A stretch of 64,000 bases of DNA from Inonotus obliquus (Eukaryota; Basidiomycota; Agaricomycetes; Hymenochaetales; Hymenochaetaceae): positions 1,922,001 to 1,986,000 of the forward strand of contig JAJHTX010000009.1 of assembly GCA_032164295.1 (NCBI GenBank), in the 5' to 3' direction. Below, piece by piece: positions 56,039 to 64,000 of this stretch. The position numbers and the translations under genes are program-made. Position 1 is the stretch's first letter, and every line of letters starts with the position of its first letter. The notes beneath the pieces are model-generated. The model was not told where the DNA came from. It was given only the letters and a program-made list of their open reading frames with translations, and ran no database searches.

Positions 56039-57823
56039 CTATCCAACTATCGCTTTGATCCAGTCTTCAAATATTACGGTCATCTCTTCCAGTGCACTGG
56101 CTGTTGTGTACTCCCCGCCGGCCATGAAATGGAACGTTAATCTCCCTCGATACTCCCAGAACAAACTCATGACCGGAGGAGTGCGGATCTGAATTCCACA
56201 GATAACGTCGTTGACCACTAGACGTCCTTTGGGCTCAGACTCTATAGAAGGAACGAACTGCGAGAGGATTCCGAGTCTTCCGAGATCGCCTATGGACGAG
56301 ACAATCAATGCAGGCAGGTCGAATATCTGCGGTGTGAAGGACTCGAAGGCATGGTGTAGGGCGCTTTCGCGCGACACGTAGCCATCCAAAGTTTGCTTTT
56401 TCTCTGTCAGAGTGTATATCTGTACGTCTATTGGAAAATGGGACTTACATCTATTTCTTCCCATGCAACAGCCACATCCTGGACCAACACCTTCCAGAAC
56501 GCCTCTTCGTCGATCACCCGGATCACTGCTCGTTTCTCGCCTGTCCTGACGCAGCTCCGAATGCCGTCCATCGGGAACGATAACGGGGCGCAGTCTGCTG
56601 TGCAGGCCGCTGTGCTCATCTTCGAGTAGAATGAGTTATACGTATCGGCGAACTTGCGCCTCTGTGAACGAAGGTAAGATCATTACTATCTACCGGAGAG
56701 AAATACGGCAGAGTAACCTGATTTATGAAGTTCCAGGGTATTAGACAATGCGATGCCGCATTATATGCTCCTGCAACTTCTTCAAAACGCCCTGCGTCTG
56801 CTGCAGCTGCAGATTTCAGAGCCATCTCCGTATGTGCCAATACGGTCAACGCTGTGATGACTTGCGTGATTGTACGCCCTCTCTGTCTGCAAAGTGCACG
56901 CAGCCTTACTGACACGTCTTCCGAAAGCTGGATCAAGCGTGAAACATCGCCTATGGTCCCTGTTGAGCGAGTACTGGGATAAAGCCAATGAATTATCGCA
57001 TGTCCGTTATCACTGTTTGTCGTACGAGAGAGTTCGGGAGCTGTGATGTCCGGAAGCGACCCACTGGTTGCCAGAGCGGGTACGAATGCTCCGGGAGGTG
57101 GAAGGCGTGTAACTTCGGAACCCCATTGGACAAAGGGGGCCATCGATTCCTTCTCTATTTCTTGCTCTAGGAATTCCAGGAATACCTCCATCACCTCGTA
57201 GGAACTGCGTCCGTCTACGATGTTATGCGAAAAAATGAAGCTATTTGAAAATGTGGTAACTCTCGTGCTATCAACGAGAGAATCACGCTCTTACTTGAAC
57301 GCCCAATCTATCCCTATCGGCGATACATGTAGTTTGAGGACATAATTATCGTCGGAGCAGCGCCACCAGTCTCCATCCTTCAGCTTGCAATGCTTCTCGT
57401 ACAACGTCGCGTCCTCATCCTTCTTGGAGAAGATAATGGTCTCCTCTAGCCAGGCTTCCACGTCTTTCTCCGTGCTTGGGACCGTATAACGTAACGCAAA
57501 TCGTCTATCCCCATCGGATAGTCTATATGCTTTGCATGCTATCGCAGGCATAAAACGCCGGAAAGCGACCCAGGCTGCCTTCACGCTCCTTTCCACGCGT
57601 GGGAATGTTGTAGGCAATGAGACCGAGGCCGTGGTCGTAAGGTGCGGGAAGCCATCGCAGTACTCCCTTCGCTACAGTCAGCCTTCCCATACTTTTCCTT
57701 TCGCAGTCAACAATTTACTCACTCCATGTTACTGACGAGCTCCTCGAAGCCATAGCATTTCCTGACGAAGACACCTTTTGTAACTTCGTGGAACACGTAA
57801 TCGCTTGCAGCCTCGTGGGGCAT
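56039..57823 (-). CDS. HxxxD-motif acyltransferase (condensation/CAT-like superfamily)
   Basis: Members of this superfamily transfer acyl groups from CoA or carrier thioesters to hydroxyl or amino acceptors; the substrate here is unknown. It starts at 57823 (MPHEAASDYVFHEVTKGVFVRK). An intron (about 57720-57665) joins ELVSNME to YCDGFPHLTTTASVSL. The next exon runs to IGIDWAFK. A further exon contains SHNIVDGRSSYEVME, whose His and Asp form the catalytic HxxxDG motif (about 57200-57230). The second half includes VSVRLRALCRQRGRTITQVITALTVLAHTEM (about 56830-56920). The last exon ends EDWIKAIVG at 56039. A DFGWG-type motif of plant BAHD enzymes is not seen. About 500 residues, apparently intact. 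Confidence 0.75.
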
Positions 57824-58792
57824 AGTGCTTGTGAAAGTGGTGCATCCATCGGAGGCTCTTATGAGCCTTGGTTTTGATACCATCAGATTATTTGAACTGT
57901 ATCATATCGAAACAGCGAGCTGTCAATTTTCTATGTTTAGGAGGGGTGATCCTGCACTTATAGACGCGGCATCTCCAATAATATCTGTGAACTCGGGTGG
58001 CGACGTGCTCCTTTTGGCCTGGATTTAATATGGAAGCAACGAAGTGTTGCGATAAGGGGAGAGGGTCCATCGCTCCTTGACATCATGCTTCTGCAAGGGC
58101 GTGGAAGAAACACTTGTCAAGAGGCGTAATCTCTGAAGTGACTTAGTTTTGCATGAAGCTCTGAAACTCTTTGGTCGCACTGACGTTACCAGACCTTATC
58201 GGGTATGCTCAACATGAAGCATAGTCCGACTAGAGTATAAAGAAAACAACTCAACATTTCCCTTTTCACTGCAGTTCAATATTGCGAACCTACCACTTCT
58301 CCGTAATTGGCCGTGTGCTGACTAGTGTAGATAATCCGAGGCGGATAAGAACGTTCCAGAGAACGGAGCCTATTGACATGATAATGACCTTTGCATTTCA
58401 CAAGATGGGTATGCTACCAACTATATAAGCAACCTTCAGCTACCACAGATCCATGCTGGTCCGCGTCCGACCGGAGGCTATTACTGCTATTATATAACAT
58501 TCTTTATGTTTGTATTGACTTGAACGTCATATACTTTGTGTATAAGATGATGCCTATGAGTATCAACAGTTGAAGTGCCACTGGCCTTGAATCCGAGCAA
58601 CGTATATGTGATGCGCGAGAGCCACTTTCCTATGTCCGGGGTACTTGAGTGGATTGATCATGGTTCATCCATACTTGCATAGAGAAACTCCTTGAACATA
58701 ATATCTTCTGTGTTATTCCTCGAGAAACGTGTTGGTACAAATCTTTCTCGATCATCTGAAATGTATAACAAATTTGCGGCTGATGGGCTCGA
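57824..58792. other. Intergenic stretch between acyltransferase and SDR genes
   Basis: No gene recognised in about 970 bp. It should hold the acyltransferase promoter and the 3' flank of the SDR gene. Confidence 0.55.
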
Positions 58793-59692
58793 TCATCCCA
58801 AGAAGTCAGTCTCGCCCTTCTTGATGAATGTGTCAAGTGCATCCTCGATTTTTTCCTCTCCTCCTGCTATGTCGATGGCAAGGCCCGCTGCGTCGGGCCT
58901 GTCGGCAAGGAGTGCCAGAGTATAGGCTATATCATCCCTCTAAGAAGGTCCGTTAAGAACAAATGGTAACAATTTTTTATTTAGACACAAACCGAAATTG
59001 TATTCTTGAGGTGAGCTTTTCCGATAGAAGCCTTTCCAGTGCCTGGATTGCTAGAGAGTCCTCCTGGACGAAGGATTGTCCACTTGAAGGCAGTACGCCG
59101 TACGAGATTCTTGTCCGCATCATATTTAGCTTGCATGTATGCCGGAATTGCCTTCCTAACTCTTTCTGAAACTTCCTTATCCTCTTCATTCTTTACTCAT
59201 GCCTATTAAAGACTGGATAGTGTACCGCAAGGGAAGGTACGTACATAATGTGCGGGGACGATGATGGGATCTCTGACATCGATGGCAGATACCAGGATAA
59301 GCCTCGGCTTCGCGCCTTTCACTAGCTCAATCGCATCGAAGACCTTCAGCGCACCCTCGTAGTCTACTTTACGTGTTCTTTCTGGACCCCCCTTTCCTCC
59401 AGCACCAGCGGAGAAGTAAATAACGTCTTTATTCTCAAACGCTTCCGCAAACTTCTCCTTTGCATCCTCTTCTAGGGACAGAACAAGAGGGTCCGCCCCG
59501 GTACCAGCTATATCGGCCGCATGCTCGAGGTTGCGAAAGATTGAGACGACTTTAGTGTTCTCTCTGGCGGAGAGGAGGCGCGCAAGACGCATGGAGACCT
59601 GGGTGATAGTCTGTCATCTGTGTTTTTGACAAGATATGTATCCGTACGTTTCCATGTCCGCCAATAATGGCAACCTTGAACAAGTTCGACAT
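58793..59692 (-). CDS. Atypical short-chain dehydrogenase/NAD(P)-binding protein
   Basis: A Rossmann-fold protein of the NAD(P)H-binding atypical SDR group (NmrA/YwnB-like); reaction unknown. It starts at 59692 (MSNLFKVAIIGGHGNVSM, with a GGHGN dinucleotide-binding loop split by an intron at 59647-59594). It continues RLARLLSARENTKVVSIFRN and DVIYFSAGAGGKGGPERTRKVDYEGAL. LILVSAID follows, and after introns KWTILRPGGLSSNPGTGKASIGKA, DDIAYTLALLADRPDAAGLAIDIAGG, ending KKGETDFLG and TGA 58793-58795. Length (about 250 residues) suits the group. No catalytic YxxxK was confirmed. Confidence 0.8.
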
Positions 59693-61209
59693 GGTAGTAC
59701 TGAGGAGCAAGGCGAGAGCATATATTACACAATACGGTTAGCTTATGTAAGCGGAAATTCGCACTCGAATCCACCGTGGTGAGTGACGGAGAGATTGATT
59801 CGTCGAAGTCGAAACAGAAACACGTGTAGCTCGTGGCAGAGAGTAGATTCTTCAGGTGTGTACTCCTGGTACTTTGCTGAATAGAGACGATTCCCGAAAA
59901 TAATAAGTGTTTGCTTTGCTTTTGGATTATGTAAATGAGGTTTGGCATTCCGTACAAAAAAGTTGGTCATTCCCACGGTCTCGCTTAGCTTCCAAAGTGA
60001 TCGACGGTCCCGCAGATCCTGTCCCATCTGTGGATTCAACATTCGACACGGTGAAATAATTAACACAACATATTTATCACTTTGTAAATGTATCATATAG
60101 GTGCATCTTATGCTTGGAAAAGTAAATATCTAAAAAAATCAAAATTTCGCCAGAAAACAATTGAGATATGCACGATTTTATGTCATATCTCAAAAACTAA
60201 GCAACTTCTTCAGAATATTTTCTGAACAAAATGAAGAAATCAGGCTCAAAAATGTATGAGTACATAGAAACAGGTCAAAATCGGTGTATCCGAGGGGCCA
60301 TTGAGAATATATGCATTGTTCACTGAAGTTTTCTGCATTAACTAGTTGGATTTTGGGTGTTTTCTATCATAAATATGTTATTTAACATTGAAAAGTGGTA
60401 TAAATGCAATAACATAAGTTGTTTCGCAGTTCGATAGAGGAAGGGAGAGTGTGTAAAAATCAATAGTGCAATGTCACGTGACGGCATAGAGTCCATGAGA
60501 GATTCGGTGAACCTGTCTCCAGAAGATGCATTTGTCTATGTTAGGCCCTGATAATTTCTTATATTGTTCTATCTTGAAGTATTTGTCCATATATGCCGGA
60601 GATTCAAGTACTTAAAGCTCAAAATTTCATTTATTTACTCAATGGTATAGGAATTGAGGATTTGCGTGATTCGTGGCAAGTGGACACAAGGATCGACAAG
60701 ACTTACTATATTGGGATGTTATTCAAGCTCCGCTCGAAAAAAATGAAACCACGTAATATATGGGAGTTGCCAACCCCCAATGTAAAGTCAAAGTCTGTTT
60801 GCCGCGAAACGCCACTGCACGTGATTTGTCTGTATTGAAGTTATTCCCAAAATGGACGACTCCGAACACCCATAACTCGCCTCTGCTAAAGACAGAGGCG
60901 ACGACCGCAGAGTGCGGCGAACAGCGTTGGCAACCTCTTATCAAGGAGCGAAAACGTCTCTGAGCACTTTATCACTTTCCCGGCTCGTTGAAATACATGT
61001 CGCGTCTTTAGGGTTAACATTGTCTGGCAGAGCCTCTTGCGCTTCGCCTAGCCCAAACAAAGGATCGCAGAAGCTCTGCTTCCGTTGTGCGGAAAGCCTA
61101 TCTCGAAAGAACGATCATCGATAAACGTTGAAAGGCAGGCTAGTTGCTTGAGATAGGTACAGGAGGTAACTCTCAGGACACGGTACTTAAACTTTTCTTC
61201 TTCACTTTC
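59693..61209. other. AT-rich intergenic stretch with an element remnant
   Basis: Base composition falls sharply at about 60050-60450. That part contains the hairpin repeat shared with 16900-17055 and a TCACGTGA site at 60474-60481. The rest (60580-61209) has short open frames without recognisable domains and the 5' flank of the 61210 gene. Confidence 0.55.
60158..60310 (-). repeat. Dispersed hairpin repeat, copy 2 (inverted relative to copy 1)
   Basis: On the minus strand it reads GAAGAAGTTGCTTAGTTT followed by TTGAGATATG...CATATCTCAA. The 10 bp arms (60161-60170 and 60184-60193) pair perfectly. It aligns over 50 bp or more with 16998-17055 and more loosely further out. Confidence 0.6.
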
Positions 61210-64000
61210 ATGGACGCTAACGCAACGTGTAGCGATCCAATGGACGAGTTTGGTTTTCGCGGCAGCAGCAGCGACTCCCTCTCTGTATCGTATACTCCAG
61301 TCATCCAATCCGCTTCATCCCGTCGGACCGTAACTTCACGAAGCAATGTCTCCCTCTACCTTTCTCAGCCCTCTCGTCTACCTTCTCCTCGAGGCTCTTC
61401 TTTTGGGTCTACTCCTTCAAAGGCTCCTGGGCTGAAAATGAAGGAACCTCCACCTTCCACTCCAATCGTCTCGAGCGGAAGTACAGGTCTGTCCAGGTTC
61501 CGATCCCTGCGAAGCATGCTTCCGTTCGGACCCAAGCAAACGAATAACGGCAGCGGTGGCGGCGCTCCCTTATCTCGCAAACCAACACATCCAACTATCG
61601 CATCCACACCGACACCGACCTTAGACCTTAGACATCGTAGAAGTAGCTCATCAATACCTGCTCCGTCGGCTATGGCGAACACTCCAACACACGGGTTCTT
61701 GTCTGTCGGCCGTCGAACGTCTCTATCTCTCCAAAAAGAGAAGTCCTTGCCTGCCATCCCATCCCTACCACGTTCTCACTCAGAGGATCTCGGATCCCAT
61801 CCTCCTCCTATCATGAGCATTTCCCGACGGTCGACAAGCCCAAGCAAAGTCGACTTGAATAACGGAGGATTCCCTCTTCCTGATGATCCCTTCAGAAAGC
61901 CTTCGCCAACTGGTAAGTCAGATAATCTCCTTTTAACAGGCAGCTGCTTAATGTATAAAGACGCGACGACGAATTTCTTCCAACGTGGTCCATCCCGCGA
62001 GGACTTCGGTACTATTCGATCTCGTGACCTATCCACCATTATCGAGTCGGAATTGTCGCATCTGTCCATTTTAAAACAATCTCCGCCGCTGAGTCCTTCC
62101 AAAGAAGACGGCGTGCGGACACAGGATGATAACGAGAGTGACATGCAGATGCTTGCCCAGTTGAATGAGCAAGAGGAGAAGAATAACAACCTATCTATCA
62201 TGCATGCGCAGGATATGGATTTTAACGCGGCAACTGCGGATTTGAGCGCTTCTTGGGAGGCGGGTGTCGCGGAGCTTCGACAGTCATTGCATCTGCGTGT
62301 GCCAGGTGACCGAAGACCCAGTGATGGTCGAGTATCACCTTCAACATATTCGGTTTCACCAGTATCTGCACCATCGTCTGCACAGGAGCCAACGCCACCG
62401 AATTCGCTACCAACGACTTCAAAGTCTGAAGTGCAGCTGAATTCACCCGATTTCGAACAAGATGATGAACTCAGTTTCGAACTCTCAAGAGTAGATACGG
62501 ATTTCGCTGCTCTGCTCAACCTGGCGAAGCGCACAACTAATGTTGAGGATGAAATAGTTGCCGCAGTGGACTCCATGGAGCCACCACCTCCTATGAATTC
62601 TTCGCCGTCAGCATCGCCTTCTCCAGAACTCGAAGAATTTAGGTGTTCGACCGTCGATCTTGCTGACAAGGTGACCTCAGGCTCGTCGTCGCGGCGCACG
62701 TCGGCCCAATCTCATAGACGATCAGTCGGAATGCAGTCTTCTCCTGTGCGTAGATCTCGCCCGTCATCGCTTGTGTTGTCGACAGACTCGCCCCCCCTCG
62801 TCGACCGTGCAACAAGGGTATCCACTGATCGGACACCCATCAATAATAAAGCACACCAACTCCGCCTCTCGCCTACACCCCGTCCCCATTCAGCATCCCC
62901 TCAAACGTCGCATGAGGACCTCACTGAGACGGTGCGCCGGCAAGCTGCTCTTGGACGCTCATTTTCGGCCTTGTCCAAACCGGCTACGTCATTGGAGCCT
63001 GCGAAGCGTCGTGCTCGTGTCGCCAGACTATACGAGACGCCGTCCCGTCCAAGTACGGGCGGTAGTGTATCGATGGGCCGTGTGTCCTCTGAGGGTGGTC
63101 GCCCATTCTTGACCGATCCGCAAGCAAGGGAAGATCGGGCAGCAACTGTATACTCTCCGACTTCACGTTCGCGTCCTACCACTTCTCTCGGAATGTCATC
63201 AAGAGCGCGAAATGCATTGAATAGTGATCACCCTGAGCGCCCAGCAACTGCTTTGAGCACTATTAGGAGTGGGACACCGTCGATGCCCCAGAGAAGTCGG
63301 AAACGCAGCTTGAGCGCGTCCGTTGATGCGCGTCCTCTGGGATGTAACGTCCCGGACTGGATGGGTCCACGAACTGTGCGAGCTTTCGCTGCTGCAGGCC
63401 TACTGGACGCCGAAGCTGATCAGGCGAGGGCACCGCCTGTTCCTCCCCGCGCAGAGTCACGCATGCGATTGGCGGGCTCCCGACCGGGTCTTGATCGTGA
63501 AAGTGTTGGAACCTGTTCGACTCCTTCAGTATACGCACCATCGCGTGCTGGATTCTCAGAACGGAGTGTACCATCCTCTGCGGGTCGTCGACGCGCTTCG
63601 TCTCGAACTATGACGATATCGGAGATTACATCGGCCCGAGGCGAGAGCCCTGTGACGAGCGTAACTTCGTCCAGCAATGCCAGAACTATCTTCTCCTCGT
63701 CCACTGCCACATCACTTTCCTGTAGTTCACCTCATCAGCAATATCAAGTAGTGCATCTAGAATCCGAGCTCTCTTCCCTACGGGAGAAACATTCGACGGA
63801 GATGGAGGCGATCCTTTCTGCTCTTGCAGATTCACAGCGGACATCGAAGGCACTCAGGGAAGAGAACATTCAACTGCAAGGGCGGATACGAGATCTTGAA
63901 GAACAACTTGCTGATTTGGCGGAGCAACTAGATGAGGCGCGTCGACAGCCTCCACCACTCCCTTCAGCGCAAAGCTCTTTTACACGGAGCCTATTGCGGC
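61210..64000 (+). CDS. Large Ser/Pro-rich protein with C-terminal coiled coil, 3' end beyond the window
   Basis: I do not recognise the family. The start is taken at ATG 61210 (MDANATCSDPMDEFGFRG); the in-frame ATG at 61240 is the alternative. The first exon is Ser/Thr/Pro-rich with a basic patch SRFRSLRSMLPFGPK. An intron (about 61914-61961) joins PSPT to DATTNFFQRGPSREDFG. The long second exon has mixed low-complexity segments, REDFGTIRSRDLSTIIESELSHL, DDELSFELSRVDTDFAALLNL, CNVPDWMGPRTVRAFAAAGLLD, then from about 63750 a coiled coil (HLESELSSLREKHSTEMEAILSAL and REENIQLQGRIRDLEEQLADL). The layout resembles scaffold proteins of the cortex or microtubules, but that is only a resemblance. At least 910 residues; no stop before 64000. 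Confidence 0.75.
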   Translation, partial: MDANATCSDPMDEFGFRGSSSDSLSVSYTPVIQSASSRRTVTSRSNVSLYLSQPSRLPSPRGSSFGSTPSKAPGLKMKEPPPSTPIVSSGSTGLSRFRSLRSMLPFGPKQTNNGSGGGAPLSRKPTHPTIASTPTPTLDLRHRRSSSSIPAPSAMANTPTHGFLSVGRRTSLSLQKEKSLPAIPSLPRSHSEDLGSHPPPIMSISRRSTSPSKVDLNNGGFPLPDDPFRKPSPTGKSDNLLLTGSCLMYKDATTNFFQRGPSREDFGTIRSRDLSTIIESELSHLSILKQSPPLSPSKEDGVRTQDDNESDMQMLAQLNEQEEKNNNLSIMHAQDMDFNAATADLSASWEAGVAELRQSLHLRVPGDRRPSDGRVSPSTYSVSPVSAPSSAQEPTPPNSLPTTSKSEVQLNSPDFEQDDELSFELSRVDTDFAALLNLAKRTTNVEDEIVAAVDSMEPPPPMNSSPSASPSPELEEFRCSTVDLADKVTSGSSSRRTSAQSHRRSVGMQSSPVRRSRPSSLVLSTDSPPLVDRATRVSTDRTPINNKAHQLRLSPTPRPHSASPQTSHEDLTETVRRQAALGRSFSALSKPATSLEPAKRRARVARLYETPSRPSTGGSVSMGRVSSEGGRPFLTDPQAREDRAATVYSPTSRSRPTTSLGMSSRARNALNSDHPERPATALSTIRSGTPSMPQRSRKRSLSASVDARPLGCNVPDWMGPRTVRAFAAAGLLDAEADQARAPPVPPRAESRMRLAGSRPGLDRESVGTCSTPSVYAPSRAGFSERSVPSSAGRRRASSRTMTISEITSARGESPVTSVTSSSNARTIFSSSTATSLSCSSPHQQYQVVHLESELSSLREKHSTEMEAILSALADSQRTSKALREENIQLQGRIRDLEEQLADLAEQLDEARRQPPPLPSAQSSFTRSLLR

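Noticed and set aside
61776..62699. 307-codon minus-strand open frame
   Set aside because: It is antisense to the second exon of the 61210 gene. The serine-rich product reflects the codon bias of the opposite strand, and the plus-strand frame has splice sites and a coiled coil.
1..64000. CRISPR arrays, bacterial operons or phage features
   Set aside because: Spliced genes, an RNA polymerase III tRNA gene and fungal transposons exclude a prokaryotic reading; no regularly spaced direct repeats were seen.

Overview
The window is nuclear DNA of a filamentous basidiomycete, very probably an Agaricomycete. Genes are split by many 50-70 bp GT-AG (occasionally GC-AG) introns. There is a Ste3-type pheromone receptor, a pair of DUF6533-type seven-helix proteins, and a large coiled-coil gene of a kind I recall as multi-copy in mushroom genomes. 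All intron placements were made by eye from reading frame and splice consensus; there was no transcript evidence or database search. Family names rest on recalled motifs.

Repeat-rich left end (1-17.06 kb). A decayed Ty3/gypsy element on the minus strand (1-5.42 kb, running off the window) is interrupted by a 1.32 kb LTR-like element (1934-3253). A broken minus-strand coiled-coil gene (6690-16770) is interrupted twice: by a complete chromodomain Ty3/gypsy element with 240 bp LTRs (8062-13550, target duplication CATTG) and by a second, oppositely oriented copy of the 1.32 kb element (13699-15017). Both copies of the 1.32 kb element are flanked by exact 4 bp duplications (GCGC and CCGG). Conceptual removal leaves an open frame across each site. 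The Ty3 elements carry many nonsense codons, nearly all explained by C-to-T (or complementary G-to-A) changes.

Gene-bearing part (17.4-64 kb). In order: aldo/keto reductase (-), an unrecognised ~240-residue protein (+), a 3.7 kb stretch with no convincing gene, tRNA-Glu(CTC), MFS transporter (+), TFIIIC tau-131/Sfc4-type TPR subunit (-), aldehyde dehydrogenase (-) divergent from an Na+/H+ exchanger (+), DUF6533-type membrane protein (-), Cbf1-like bHLH factor (+), second DUF6533-type protein (-), IML2/TTC39-type protein (-), Ste3-type receptor (-), a small possibly mitochondrial protein (+), an aminodeoxychorismate-lyase-like enzyme (-), an HxxxD acyltransferase (-), an atypical SDR (-), and the start of a large Ser/Pro-rich coiled-coil protein (+) cut by the window end.

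The genes do not form one pathway; this is an ordinary chromosome arm beside a transposon nest. Points of most interest are the paired 1.32 kb element, the deamination-like decay of the Ty3 copies, two perfect TCACGTGA sites upstream of the Cbf1-like gene (possible autoregulation), and an apparent single-nucleotide exon in the aldo/keto reductase gene.
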